Shown here in pieces: positions 16,154-25,264 of a DNA stretch of 64,000 nt. The stretch comes from JAZDIU01 sp043804635 (lineage in GTDB: Bacteria > Chloroflexota > Dehalococcoidia > Dehalococcoidales > UBA2162): assembly GCA_043804635.1 (NCBI GenBank), contig JAZDIU010000076.1, positions 24,611-88,610 on the forward strand. The letters are read 5' to 3'. Position 1 is the stretch's first letter. Each line of letters opens with the position of its first letter. The notes beneath the pieces were generated by a model. The model searched no databases. It had not been told where the DNA came from and worked only from the letters and a program-made list of their open reading frames with translations. A program made the position numbers and the translations under genes.

Positions 16154-16198
16154 CGATAGCTGACCGCTGATACTTTCCCAAAACCAGCCCTTTAAGAT

Positions 16199-16227
16199 TT
16201 GTCGCCACAGCTAAAATATGCTATAAT
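16199..16227 (+). promoter_or_regulatory. gyrB proximal promoter
   Basis: TTGTCG (16199-16204), a 17-base spacer and a perfect TATAAT (16222-16227). The box overlaps the ATG at 16226, so a transcript from it would begin near 16234 and use the in-frame GTG at 16238; an upstream promoter at 15802 could serve the ATG. Confidence 0.55.
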
Positions 16228-18166
16228 GAATACAATTGTGACAACTAATACACCTCGTACAAACGACCAACCAAACAGCTATACTGTTGAAGATATCCAA
16301 GTCCTTGGCTGGCGGGAGGCTGTCCGCAAGCGACCCGGAATGTACATCGGCAGCACCGACCAACGGGGACTTCATCATCTCGTCTACGAAATCGTCTACA
16401 ACAGCATCGATGAAGCTATGGTTGGCTGCTGCACCAAAATCATGGTTACACTGGTGCCGGATGGCTCCGTTCGCGTCGAGGATAATGGCCGCGGCATCCC
16501 CGTAGAAATTCATCCCATCACCAAGGTCTCTGCCCTGGAAACCGTTATGACTACCCTCCACGCCGGAGCCAAGTTCGACGGCCACGCTTACCCTGTATCC
16601 GGCGGTTTGCACGGCGTTGGTGCCACGGTGGTAAACGCCCTTTCCTCCTTGACGAAAGTCACCGTCCGGCGCAACGGCAAAATCTACGAGCAGGAATACA
16701 AACAGGGTACCCCCCGGGCTAGAGTAAAAGAAATCGGCGAAGCTAACACAACTGGCACCACAACTACCTTCCTCGCCGATAAAGAAATATTCGGCGAAAT
16801 CAAGTACGATTTCAAGGTCTTGAGCCAGCGCCTCAGAGAACTGGCTTACCTCAATAAGGGCATCGAAATATGTATCCGAGATGAAGGTAAAGACGACGAG
16901 CTTACTTTCTATTTCGAAGGCGGTATTGCCAGCTTCGTCCGGTATCTGAACCGCGGCCGCGCTGTCTGCCACCGCCAGCCGATTTATATCCTGAACCGTC
17001 AGAACGGTGCCATCGTCGAAGCCGCCCTCCAATATAACGACGGTTTCTCTGAATCCGTGGCGAGTTTTGCCAACTGTATCAACACTATCGACGGCGGCAC
17101 TCACCTTACCGGGTTCAGGACAGCGCTCACCCGCGTCCTCAACGATTACGCCCGCCAGAAACAGCTCTTAAAAGAAGATGTAACGAGCTTCACCGGCGAT
17201 GACGTCCGGGAAGGGCTGACCGGCGTTATCAGCGTCAAAATCGCCGAACCGCAATTCGAAGGACAGACCAAAGGCAAACTGGGTAATCCTGAGGTCAAGG
17301 GAATTACCGAAAGCATCGTTGCCGATGGGCTTGCCTTATTCCTGGAAGAACACCCCGATGATGCCCGGGGAATCATCGAGAAAGTCACCACTGCCGCCAG
17401 GGCAAGGGAAGCCGCCAGAAAAGCCCGCGACCTCGTCATCAAGAAGAGCAGCCTGGAGTCAGCAACTCTGCCCGGCAAACTGGCTGACTGTTCGGAAAAA
17501 GACCCGTCTCTTAGCGAACTATATCTGGTAGAAGGTGAATCAGCCGGTGGTTCGGCAAAACAGGGCCGGAACCGGCGCTTTCAGGCAATCTTACCCCTGC
17601 GCGGTAAAATCCTTAACGTGGAAAAGGCACCGCTGGATAAAATGCTCGCCCACGAGGAAATCCGGGCTATCGTCGCCGCTCTGGGTACGGGCTTCGATAG
17701 CGAATTCGATATCTCCAGACTCCGCTACCATCGTATTATCCTGATGACCGATGCCGATGTCGATGGCTCTCATATCTGCACACTCCTTCTGACCTTCTTC
17801 TTCCGGCATATGGTGCAGCTCATCAACAACCAGCACCTGTATATTGCTCAGCCGCCTCTTTATCGCGTCAAAGCCGCTAAGCTCGACCAGTGGGTCTACT
17901 CCGACGAGGAAAAAGACGGCATTCTAAAGAAGCTGGGCGAGAATAAGAAGGTAGAAATTCAGCGCTACAAGGGTCTAGGTGAAATGACCGCTCAGCAGCT
18001 CTGGGAGACCACAATGGACCCGGAGACCCGCACTATGCTCCAGGTACATATCGAAGATGCAGTTAAGGCTAACGATATCTTCCGTATCCTGATGGGCGAT
18101 GAAGTTCCGCCCCGTAAAGCCTTCATCCAGGCACACGCCAAGAGCGTCAAAAACCTGGATATATAA
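16226..18166 (+). CDS. gyrB: DNA gyrase subunit B
   Basis: GyrB is the ATPase subunit of gyrase. The GHKL ATPase domain shows VYNSIDEAMVG, VEDNGRGIPVE and SGGLHGVGATVVNALS. The transducer domain follows. The Toprim part has ELYLVEGESAGGSA and the DxD motif LMTDADVDGSHI. The end YKGLGEMTAQQLWETTMDPE is typical GyrB. About 646 residues. The start is uncertain: ATG 16226 (chosen) lies in the -10 box; GTG 16238 is 4 codons inside. No Shine-Dalgarno is visible for either. It converges on the flavoprotein gene with only 4 bases between stops. Confidence 0.94.
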   Translation: MNTIVTTNTPRTNDQPNSYTVEDIQVLGWREAVRKRPGMYIGSTDQRGLHHLVYEIVYNSIDEAMVGCCTKIMVTLVPDGSVRVEDNGRGIPVEIHPITKVSALETVMTTLHAGAKFDGHAYPVSGGLHGVGATVVNALSSLTKVTVRRNGKIYEQEYKQGTPRARVKEIGEANTTGTTTTFLADKEIFGEIKYDFKVLSQRLRELAYLNKGIEICIRDEGKDDELTFYFEGGIASFVRYLNRGRAVCHRQPIYILNRQNGAIVEAALQYNDGFSESVASFANCINTIDGGTHLTGFRTALTRVLNDYARQKQLLKEDVTSFTGDDVREGLTGVISVKIAEPQFEGQTKGKLGNPEVKGITESIVADGLALFLEEHPDDARGIIEKVTTAARAREAARKARDLVIKKSSLESATLPGKLADCSEKDPSLSELYLVEGESAGGSAKQGRNRRFQAILPLRGKILNVEKAPLDKMLAHEEIRAIVAALGTGFDSEFDISRLRYHRIILMTDADVDGSHICTLLLTFFFRHMVQLINNQHLYIAQPPLYRVKAAKLDQWVYSDEEKDGILKKLGENKKVEIQRYKGLGEMTAQQLWETTMDPETRTMLQVHIEDAVKANDIFRILMGDEVPPRKAFIQAHAKSVKNLDI

Positions 18167-18170
18167 ATAC

Positions 18171-18734
18171 TTACCCGTTCAGCTTCTTCACCAAAAAGGC
18201 AACATTCTTCCCGAAGTTCCAGGCAGTCTCCATCCCTTCCTTGTCTTCCTTGACCTTTCCCTTTTCTAACCCGAAGGCGATGTTCCAGTAGCTGGAACCG
18301 GGCATAAAGAAACCGTTGTTATGAAACCAAAACATCATCTGGGCAAACGTAAAGTTGTGTCCGGCCCGGCGGGCGACCACCAGCGGCCCGCCTACTTTCC
18401 TAGCGAAAGTATCCCTGGGACGGGCAATAAATCCGGCCCTATCCATAAAAGCTTTCATCTGGCCAGTTGCTGAACCGAAATACACCGGCGTGGCTAATAT
18501 TATCGCATCAGCTTCTTTCAACTTCAGATAAATCGGCCAGAGGTCGTCATCGATAGGACACCGCTCTTCTTTCCGGCAAATCTCGCAGGCGGTGCAGGGC
18601 TTGATATCCAGTCCGGCTAACCTGACGACCTCCGTGTCCAGACCTTCCTCGGCGATAGCCTTCAAGGTATGCCTGGCTAGAATTTCCGTATTCCCGTTCT
18701 TCCTCGGACTACCGATAACTGCAATTGCTTTCAC
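18171..18734 (-). CDS. Flavodoxin-fold iron-sulfur flavoprotein (Isf-like)
   Basis: A 187-residue NADPH-dependent FMN reductase-like fold: the FMN phosphate loop is IGSPRKNGNT, and YFGSATGQMKAFMDR follows. It also has a compact cysteine motif Cys47-x2-Cys50-x2-Cys53-x5-Cys59 (CTACEICRKEERC), the pattern of iron-sulfur flavoproteins (Isf) that bind a 4Fe-4S cluster beside FMN. Such proteins act in anaerobic electron transfer or oxidant removal. Last gene of an obgE-nadD-isf unit, 10 bases after nadD. Confidence 0.85.
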   Translation of the reverse strand: MKAIAVIGSPRKNGNTEILARHTLKAIAEEGLDTEVVRLAGLDIKPCTACEICRKEERCPIDDDLWPIYLKLKEADAIILATPVYFGSATGQMKAFMDRAGFIARPRDTFARKVGGPLVVARRAGHNFTFAQMMFWFHNNGFFMPGSSYWNIAFGLEKGKVKEDKEGMETAWNFGKNVAFLVKKLNG

Positions 18735-18744
18735 TATCTACCTC

Positions 18745-19371
18745 CTATTGTGATAAATACAACTTGTGCCGCTTGATGTATTCCTCTACCGGTTTCGGTA
18801 CCAGATGTCCTATGAACAAACCTCGAGCTACCCGGCTCCGGATGTCGGTAGCGCTGATATCTATTTCAGGTTTATCCAGAATTGTTACTCTGTCCCTTAA
18901 CCCCGGGATTTCAGCCTCTAAGGTTTTGAGGTCGGGCAGGGGATAACCTGGCCTGGGAACGGCCACCAGTTTACACAACTTTATTAACCGGAGCGGCTCC
19001 CTCCACTTGGGAAGGAGGGCTAAACTATCCCAACCCATAATAAAATACAGCTCGTCTCCTACTTTTATCTTAGACCGCAATTCAGCGATAGTATCGAGCG
19101 TATAGGTCGGGCCCGGCCGTTCTATTTCGGCGGTAGATAGCTTAAACCCGGGTTTATCTTTAATGGCAAGGCGCACCATTTGAATCCGATTCTCAGCCGC
19201 CGATATTGTTTCGCCAGCTTTAAGCCAGGGATGGCCGGCCGGGATAAAAAGAACCTCGGTTAGATTCAATCGGACTTTCACCTCCTCAGCCACACGGATA
19301 TGCCCGTTATGAATCGGGTCGAAAGTCCCCCCTAATACCCCTGTGTTCATTGTCTTACCATTTCCACTCAT
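18745..19371 (-). CDS. nadD: Nicotinate-nucleotide adenylyltransferase
   Basis: Adenylates NaMN to deamido-NAD. The nucleotidyltransferase signature GTFDPIHNGH and the second motif ISATDIRSR are both present. 208 residues. The ATG at 19371 overlaps the end of obgE and has a GGAG five bases upstream; an ATG seven codons inside (19350) lacks a ribosome-binding site. Overlap implies translational coupling with obgE, a common neighbour. Confidence 0.93.
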   Translation of the reverse strand: MSGNGKTMNTGVLGGTFDPIHNGHIRVAEEVKVRLNLTEVLFIPAGHPWLKAGETISAAENRIQMVRLAIKDKPGFKLSTAEIERPGPTYTLDTIAELRSKIKVGDELYFIMGWDSLALLPKWREPLRLIKLCKLVAVPRPGYPLPDLKTLEAEIPGLRDRVTILDKPEIDISATDIRSRVARGLFIGHLVPKPVEEYIKRHKLYLSQ

Positions 19372-20617
19372 AATCTCCGCAACGGACCTTGTCGCCCGGC
19401 TTGATTCCCGCCCGCTCGAGTGCCTTATTAATTTTCATTCTTACTATCTGCCCGTCTACCTGGCGACTTACTTCGGGGTCGGTCATATCTACCCTGGCGA
19501 CAATGCGCTCCAACTCAGGTACCCTAATGACAAAAGTATCTCCTCCTTTATCAATCAAGTGACCCACTCCCCTGGGCTGAGGGCGAAATACTTTCTCTTT
19601 TACTTCGACAGGCTTAGCCTCACCAGCCAATTTCTCTAATCTTCCGGCTACTTCACTCATAAGTTCCGAAACACCTTCCCCGGTAGCCGCCGAAATGAAC
19701 CTCACTTTCATTCCAGCTCGACTAAATGCTTCTCTTGTTTGGGGTATTTTTGCTCTCACCTCGGGCAAATCGATTTTATTTACTACCGCTACCTTTTCTT
19801 TCTCCGCCAATGCGTTATCGAACAGGCTAAGTTCTTTTCTCAACGCTTGCATATCTTCCACCGGGAATTCTGAACTGCCGTCTATCAGCTGAATCAGAGC
19901 CTTGGTGCGGAGCGCGTGACGCAGAAAATCATGACCCAATCCGCGGCCGAGGTGAGCTCCTTCTATAAGCCCCGGTATTTCAGCCAGGATAAAACTCTGC
20001 TGCCCGGTCTCAACTACACCTAGCACCGGTTCAAGTGTGGTAAAAGGATAGCTCGCAATCTTGGGTTTAGCTGCTGAAGCCGCTGCCAGCAAGGATGACT
20101 TACCGACATTAGGATAACCGATGATACCAACGTCGGCAATGAGCCTCATTTCCAATATAATATCCCGCTCTTCACCGGCTTCTCCCTTTTGCGCAATCCT
20201 GGGGGCTTGATTCGTCGACGAAGTATACCGCACGTTACCCCACCCTCCCCGACCACCCTTAGCTATAATCACAGCCTGCCCTAGTTTTTCTAAATCGCTA
20301 ACAAATATTCGATAACCCTCCCGGTCTTTTTCATAAATCACCGTTCCCGGTGGTACTCTTAATAGCAGGTCGTCTCCTCTCCCACCATATTTCTTCTTTC
20401 CTCTCCCGTTTTCACCATCACTCGCCTTGTAGACTCTTCTTCCTTTGAACGCTCTTAAGCTGTTGGTACTCGATTCGGCAATCAAAACAACGTCCCCGCC
20501 ACCCCCACCATCGCCCCCATCTGGACCACCATACGGAACGCCTTTCTCATGCCGAAAAGTAATCGCTCCATCGCCTCCGTTACCTGCCTGAACTCTTATC
20601 TCTACTACATCAATCAT
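19355..20617 (-). CDS. obgE: GTPase Obg
   Basis: Ribosome-associated GTPase of late 50S assembly. The glycine-rich Obg domain covers about residues 1-160. The G domain has the P-loop GYPNVGKS (167-174), VLGVVETG switch region and NKID. The C-terminal OCT domain (about 345-420: VFRPQPRGVGHLIDKGGDTFVIR) is complete. 420 residues, normal for the family. The upstream 318 bases are AT-rich and non-coding. Confidence 0.95.
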   Translation of the reverse strand: MIDVVEIRVQAGNGGDGAITFRHEKGVPYGGPDGGDGGGGGDVVLIAESSTNSLRAFKGRRVYKASDGENGRGKKKYGGRGDDLLLRVPPGTVIYEKDREGYRIFVSDLEKLGQAVIIAKGGRGGWGNVRYTSSTNQAPRIAQKGEAGEERDIILEMRLIADVGIIGYPNVGKSSLLAAASAAKPKIASYPFTTLEPVLGVVETGQQSFILAEIPGLIEGAHLGRGLGHDFLRHALRTKALIQLIDGSSEFPVEDMQALRKELSLFDNALAEKEKVAVVNKIDLPEVRAKIPQTREAFSRAGMKVRFISAATGEGVSELMSEVAGRLEKLAGEAKPVEVKEKVFRPQPRGVGHLIDKGGDTFVIRVPELERIVARVDMTDPEVSRQVDGQIVRMKINKALERAGIKPGDKVRCGDYEWKW

Positions 20618-20935
20618 AATTTTAAGTGTTACTCTACATGATACTTCATATTACTATAGTTTAGTTTATATTAACATTAATTATATAGGGCAGCCATTGA
20701 ATTTAGGCTTAGCTACGATTTAAGTTCTGGATTAAGATTGAAGTTCTGGTAGTTATTAAATACATTAAGATAGTTGTTGAAAGGAACTGCGCTTTATTAA
20801 AAATCTGCACAAAATTGTCATAACGAAGCTGTATCTAACAGGCATTGGGGTGTGATTTCACTGAGTTTAGAAAGTTTGACCTATTTGCCAAATAGGTCAA
20901 ATAAGAGTAAAAGGCACATTGTGAATGAGCTTACG
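20618..20935. other. AT-rich gap between obgE and dnaA
   Basis: No gene seen. Contents: a TATAAT-like box for obgE on the minus strand near 20690-20695, a direct repeat AAGTTCTGG (two copies, about 20722 and 20741), and a 12-bp perfect hairpin at 20875-20901. No DnaA box match was found, so it does not look like an origin on sequence alone. Confidence 0.5.
20875..20901 (-). terminator. Hairpin after dnaA
   Basis: TTTGACCTATTT (20875-20886), loop GCC, AAATAGGTCAAA (20890-20901), 12 perfect pairs, 35 bases past the dnaA stop. The minus-strand tail CTTTCT is only weakly U-rich. Confidence 0.5.
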
Positions 20936-22309
20936 TTAGCTAGCAGGAGAAACTTGCCCGTTGCTACTGATGTCTATAGGAGCCCCATGTATCTGCTGCT
21001 GTATATCCAAGACCTTACGGCGCAAAGGCGGGTCGTTATTCATTGCGTTTGCAATTTTTTGATAAGCGTGGCTGACCGTCGCCGGGCTTCTATCACCCAG
21101 CTCCTTACCCACCTCAGCCAGTGAATAGTCGGTTTCCTGTCGCAGCAAATACATCGCTATCTGTCTGGCTAAAACCGTAGTCTCATTACGTTTCGAGCTT
21201 TTGAGGTCGGCGGGGGTTATCTGGAAGCTGTTTACTACCGCCTCCAGAATGATGTTAGGCGAATTTAATGCCTTGGGCTTTTCCACGATATCTTTTAGAG
21301 CTTTCGCCGCTAGCTCAGAAGTAATCGGGTTTTTAATGAGTTTGGAGTAAGCAATCACCCGGTTCAGAGCACCTTCTAGCGCCCTGATGTTCTGTTGAAT
21401 CTGGAAAGCAATATATTCCAGGACTTCTTGGCTGAGGTTAGCCCCTTCTTGCTGAGCTTTAGCCTTCAAAATGGTCAGACGAGTCTCGAAGTCAGGCATT
21501 TGAATATCGGTGACTAGTCCGCCTTCGAAACGGGACCGCAGGCGCTCCTGTAAAAAGGGCATCGACTTCGGCGGGCAATCGCTGGTGACGGCAATCTGTT
21601 GGTTAGTATTGTGTAGTTCGTTGAATGTATGGAAGAAGCTTTCTTCAGTTTGTTGCTTGCCGCTGAAGAATTGGATATCGTCAATTAACAGCATATTTGC
21701 CTGCCGGTACCGATTGCGGAATTCGTCGGTTTTGCTTTCACGTATAGAGCTAACCAGCTCGTTGGTAAATTGCTCGGCACTCACGTAAAGTACCTTCAGG
21801 GATGTATTGGTTAGGGCCATATTACCTATAGCTTGCAACAGATGGGTCTTGCCGTTGCCGTGACCTCCGTAGATAAAAAGCGGGTTGTAGTTGTGACCCG
21901 GGTCTTCCGCTACCATACGTGCTGCAGCATAAGCCAGTTGATTACTACCTCCCACGATAAAAGAATCGAAAGTATACTTCGGGTTAAATAAGGGCAACGA
22001 CGATTGCTGAGCTGGGATTTTCTTTCCCCGGCTCTGGGTTGAGAGGAAGCGCGATTCTTTCTCATCGACCCGGAAATCTATTCTTACCTCGCGACCGACC
22101 ACGACAGATAATACTTTTTCGATTAGCGAGAGTTGGTTCTTGCTCAGATATTCGGCAACGAAGGTATTTCCTACGCCGATGATAAACAGGTCGTCTTTAT
22201 AACTGAAACCGCTCGTTTTCTCCAGCCAGGTCTTAAAATTAGCTCCGTTTACTTGCATTCTCAGCTCAGTAAGAGCTTTCTGCCAGATTTGCTGTGGTGA
22301 ATTTTCCAT
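20936..22309 (-). CDS. dnaA: Chromosomal replication initiator DnaA
   Basis: AAA+ initiator that binds 9-mer boxes at oriC. Domain I is IWQKALTELRMQVNGANFKTWLE; domain III holds the P-loop GGHGNGKT (148-155), a variant of the usual GGVGLGKT, and LLIDDIQFFSGK (Walker B). Domain IV, the box-binding helix-turn-helix, ends with LGDRSPATVSHAYQKI. 457 residues. No dnaN or recF follow and no box cluster flanks it, so oriC may lie elsewhere. Confidence 0.95.
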   Translation of the reverse strand: MENSPQQIWQKALTELRMQVNGANFKTWLEKTSGFSYKDDLFIIGVGNTFVAEYLSKNQLSLIEKVLSVVVGREVRIDFRVDEKESRFLSTQSRGKKIPAQQSSLPLFNPKYTFDSFIVGGSNQLAYAAARMVAEDPGHNYNPLFIYGGHGNGKTHLLQAIGNMALTNTSLKVLYVSAEQFTNELVSSIRESKTDEFRNRYRQANMLLIDDIQFFSGKQQTEESFFHTFNELHNTNQQIAVTSDCPPKSMPFLQERLRSRFEGGLVTDIQMPDFETRLTILKAKAQQEGANLSQEVLEYIAFQIQQNIRALEGALNRVIAYSKLIKNPITSELAAKALKDIVEKPKALNSPNIILEAVVNSFQITPADLKSSKRNETTVLARQIAMYLLRQETDYSLAEVGKELGDRSPATVSHAYQKIANAMNNDPPLRRKVLDIQQQIHGAPIDISSNGQVSPAS

Positions 22310-22615
22310 GAGGTTAGTGTTTCCTATTCTAGTTGTAATAAATAAATCTCTTAATCCTTAAATAATTAGGGAAAGAATAAGCGGGTAAAAACAACATCAG
22401 TAATGATAACAGACCATCTTTCTTGGCTGACAAGAATTTTGACAGGGGTTGGTAGGCAATTATACCCTTATAACCCTCTTTCTAGGTCTTTGGCGCTCGC
22501 TCTTTTCAAACAATTACTCATTGGTAGATGTAAGTGAAAATTTGTTATAAAAAAATTTTGATGTTACAATTTACCTCGTTCAGATGCAGCGTGCACTTGC
22601 GAAGGAGAAATCAGA
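22310..22615. other. Divergent gap between dnaA and fmt
   Basis: A non-coding stretch of about 306 bases. It holds the fmt promoter (22542-22570), another TTGACA at 22439 with a weak -10 (TATACC, 16-base spacing), and no ribosome-binding site or convincing promoter for dnaA except a TAGAAT-like box near its start. No DnaA boxes were seen. Confidence 0.5.
22542..22570 (+). promoter_or_regulatory. fmt promoter
   Basis: TTGTTA (22542-22547), a 17-base spacer and TACAAT (22565-22570), 35 bases before the GAAGGAG ribosome-binding site of fmt. Confidence 0.5.
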
Positions 22616-23560
22616 TTGCGCGTAGTCTTTATGGGCACTCCCGATTTCGCTGTTCCTTCTCTGGGGTCCCTCATTCTGGATGGCTATCAGGTTCTGGCTG
22701 TTTATACTCAACCCGACCAGCCAGCAGGAAGAGGGCGTTCCTTGGTTTATTCGGTGGTCAAACGAGCAGCGTTAGATTTTAAGCTGCCGGTATTACAGCC
22801 GTCTAACTTTAAGGAAACTGGTGTCTTGGAGCAACTGACTGATTTTCACCCGGATGTTATTGTAGTAGCCGCTTTCGGGCAGCTTCTACCGGAATCAGTA
22901 CTTAAACTCCCACGTTATGGATGTATTAATATACATCCTTCTTTATTGCCCCGCTTTAGAGGGCCCTCCCCAGTGGCAGCGGCAATACTGGCGGACGATG
23001 ATTTTACCGGCGTCACCATAATGCTGATGGACAAAGGATTGGATACCGGACCCGTATTAGCAAAGGCGCAGGTCCCGATTCTGGACGCAGACAATACCGC
23101 CTCGCTGACAAGCAAGTTGTCCCGGATAGGAGCGCAGTTGCTACTCGATATCTTACCCCGCTGGGTCGGCGGAGAAATTAAGCCTCAGCCTCAAGATGAG
23201 ACGTGGGCCACCTATTCTAATCCGCTCACAAAAGAGGATGGTGAGATCGACTGGAGTCGGCCGGCCATTGAACTCTGGCGGCGGTTGCGAGCCTTCTATC
23301 CCTGGCCCGGGTGCTATACAAAGTGGCAGGGGAAGCAGCTTAAGATTGTTGAAGCGGTACCTTTACCGGAGGCTGATAATGAAACAGTAGGGCAGGTGGT
23401 GCCTTTGGATAAAGGGGGAGCAGCGGCATTTGGCATTAATACCGGTGAAGGTATCATCGGTATTTTGACAGTACAATTAGAAGGGAAGCGGGTTATGCCC
23501 GCTGCGGAGTTTCTACGAGGCGCGCGCCAGCTAATCGGGGCCATTTTACCATCGGATTAA
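22616..23560 (+). CDS. fmt: Methionyl-tRNA formyltransferase
   Basis: Formylates initiator Met-tRNA. The N-terminal formyltransferase domain has INIHPSLLPRFRGPSPV (with the active-site His), and the downstream MDKGLDTGPVLA contains the Asp. The C-terminal OB-like domain follows from about residue 205. 314 residues. The start is TTG, set by GGAG eight bases before it; no nearby ATG is in frame. First gene of fmt-mazG-small ORF. Confidence 0.94.
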   Translation: MRVVFMGTPDFAVPSLGSLILDGYQVLAVYTQPDQPAGRGRSLVYSVVKRAALDFKLPVLQPSNFKETGVLEQLTDFHPDVIVVAAFGQLLPESVLKLPRYGCINIHPSLLPRFRGPSPVAAAILADDDFTGVTIMLMDKGLDTGPVLAKAQVPILDADNTASLTSKLSRIGAQLLLDILPRWVGGEIKPQPQDETWATYSNPLTKEDGEIDWSRPAIELWRRLRAFYPWPGCYTKWQGKQLKIVEAVPLPEADNETVGQVVPLDKGGAAAFGINTGEGIIGILTVQLEGKRVMPAAEFLRGARQLIGAILPSD

Positions 23561-23575
23561 CTAAGGGAGGCTAAT

Positions 23576-24349
23576 TTGCCGGAAAAGCTAGACGAGTTTA
23601 ATACGCTGGTTAGTATCATCGCTCGACTGCGGGCGCCTGGCGGCTGTCCCTGGGACCGGAAGCAGACTCACGCTTCTCTACGGGAATTTCTGCTGGAAGA
23701 ATGCTATGAAGTATTGGACGCGCTAGATAGCGGAGATACGAATAAACTGCGTGACGAACTGGGTGATCTACTGTTGCAGATTATTCTCCACGGGCAGATT
23801 GCTGCTGAAGCCCGTGAGTTTGTCCTGGAGGATGTGATTGCCGGTATTAATGCCAAGCTCATTCACCGGCATCCGCACGTTTTCGGCTCGACTAAGGTAG
23901 AGAATGCCGAAGAAGTGTCCCACAACTGGCAGGAGCTAAAGCAGGAAGAGCGCGGGAAAGACGGCTCTATTTTGGCTAGCGTTCCCAGACAGATGCCGGC
24001 ACTGGCTTACAGTCAGGAAGTTCAGCGCCGGGCGGCGGAGGCCGGATTCGATTGGCCCGATATCGGAGGCGTTATCGATAAGGTGGTTGAAGAAGTTAAT
24101 GAATTCAAGCAAAGCGGCGATGACCAGAAAGCTAAAGAGTTCGGCGACCTGCTTTTTACACTGGTCAATTTCGGCCGCCGGCTCGGCATCGATTCGGAAG
24201 CTGCTCTCAGGGAAGCCAACAATAAGTTCTACCGGCGCTTTACTTATATGGAGGAGCTTTGTCGAAAGCGGAGACTGACCTTCGCTAAGTTGTCCTTCGA
24301 TGAGCAAAATGCCCTGTGGGAGGAAGCAAAGAATCACGTAGAAGGGTGA
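23576..24349 (+). CDS. mazG: MazG-type nucleoside triphosphate pyrophosphohydrolase
   Basis: Removes pyrophosphate from NTPs, clearing aberrant nucleotides. Tandem MazG domains: the first has GGCPWDRKQTHASL and the EExYE/DELGD metal motif (LLEECYEVLDAL, LRDELGDLL); the second has VVEEVNEF and EFGDLLF. 257 residues, complete. TTG start behind GGGAGG. 15 bases after fmt. Confidence 0.92.
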   Translation: MPEKLDEFNTLVSIIARLRAPGGCPWDRKQTHASLREFLLEECYEVLDALDSGDTNKLRDELGDLLLQIILHGQIAAEAREFVLEDVIAGINAKLIHRHPHVFGSTKVENAEEVSHNWQELKQEERGKDGSILASVPRQMPALAYSQEVQRRAAEAGFDWPDIGGVIDKVVEEVNEFKQSGDDQKAKEFGDLLFTLVNFGRRLGIDSEAALREANNKFYRRFTYMEELCRKRRLTFAKLSFDEQNALWEEAKNHVEG

Positions 24350-24352
24350 AGC

Positions 24353-24499
24353 TTGGTCAAGGAGCTTATCTTTTATTCGGTTGCCGGCACAGTGATTGCC
24401 TTCATCGCTCAGTTGGCGGGGGCGAGTCTTACCGTGATTTTGCTTACGTCTCTGTTAATTCCTCCCGTTATCTTGCTTGCCTTACGGATTCTCCGCTAG
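24353..24499 (+). CDS. Small hydrophobic membrane peptide (48 residues)
   Basis: TTG start at 24353, 3 bases after the mazG TGA, with AGGG six bases upstream. The product is almost wholly hydrophobic (LIFYSVAGTVIAFIAQLAGA ... LLTSLLIPPVILLALRILR), consistent with two short membrane helices. It overlaps the 3' end of the convergent methyltransferase by 32 bases. I know no family for it; coding status is inferred from position, start signal and composition. Confidence 0.5.
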   Translation: MVKELIFYSVAGTVIAFIAQLAGASLTVILLTSLLIPPVILLALRILR

Positions 24500-25136
24500 C
24501 CGGCTTTTTGGCTAATAAGAACTGCAAAGTCCGATATCTTGGTCTAACTTCCGTAACCTGAAAGCCAGCTTCCTGAAGGAAAAAGGGCAGGTCCCCTCTC
24601 AGGTTTGCTCTCAAGTTTCCCCCGCCATCGAAAATACTGCCCAGGTTAAGAAGTATTCTGGTGCCGATATTCTCCGGCTTACCGAAGTCGACCAATAAGA
24701 AGCATCCATTGCCTTTAAGTATTCTATATATTTCTTTTATTGCCTGTCTTTTTACGTCCGTCGATAAATGGTGAAAGACCAGGGTGCTGAAAATAAGGTC
24801 GAAGGAGGTATTCGGGAAAGGGAGCGGGTTCTGGAGAAATCCTTGGGAAAGACGGGCCTGGATACCTGCCTTTCTGAGTTTCTTCTCAGCCCTCCGAAGC
24901 ATAGCTTCGTCGGCGTCAATTCCGTTGATATCTATGTCCGGGTATTTCCGTTTGGCTTCGATTATTAAAGTGCCAGTGCCGCAGCCGACATCGAGGACTT
25001 TTTCATTCCCTTTGAGGCTGGGGATTTCCAGCACCTTTCTCATAAAGGCTGGGCCGGCACCGAGCCAACTGGTTGCAGCATCGTAGAATGGGGTGAGAAA
25101 GTGAAAAGCCAGGCCGGGTTTATACTCGTTGTTCAT
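24468..25136 (-). CDS. Class I SAM-dependent methyltransferase
   Basis: A 222-residue methyltransferase of the UbiE/Methyltransf_11 type: motif I VLDVGCGTGTL, motif II IDINGIDADEAML, and FDLIFSTLVFHHLS plus LKGNGCFLLVDFGKP. Substrate unknown. Single gene, overlapping the small ORF at its end, with ATG at 25136 and no clear neighbours in the same direction. Confidence 0.85.
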   Translation of the reverse strand: MNNEYKPGLAFHFLTPFYDAATSWLGAGPAFMRKVLEIPSLKGNEKVLDVGCGTGTLIIEAKRKYPDIDINGIDADEAMLRRAEKKLRKAGIQARLSQGFLQNPLPFPNTSFDLIFSTLVFHHLSTDVKRQAIKEIYRILKGNGCFLLVDFGKPENIGTRILLNLGSIFDGGGNLRANLRGDLPFFLQEAGFQVTEVRPRYRTLQFLLAKKPASGESVRQAR

Positions 25137-25264
25137 TGCTTTATTCTAACTTCTGGAGTGATATACATACAAATATTACAAATAAATAACACGGTTACCA
25201 AAGTTCCATAAATTTGAAGTATTTATAGCATTTTTCTTTCTACTCTTCTATAATAAAATTAACT

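Noticed and set aside
15782..16198. Riboswitch or T-box leader for gyrB
   Set aside because: No recognised riboswitch core or T-box motif; a related segment also precedes an unrelated gene, so a gyrB-specific sensor is unlikely.
16211..17104. 297-residue open frame antisense to gyrB
   Set aside because: Shadow of the GyrB codon pattern; gyrB is certain and no domain appears in the antisense product.
20618..20935. Possible oriC beside dnaA
   Set aside because: AT-rich, but no TTATCCACA-type boxes on either strand by reading; hairpin and -10-like boxes are explained by obgE/dnaA ends.
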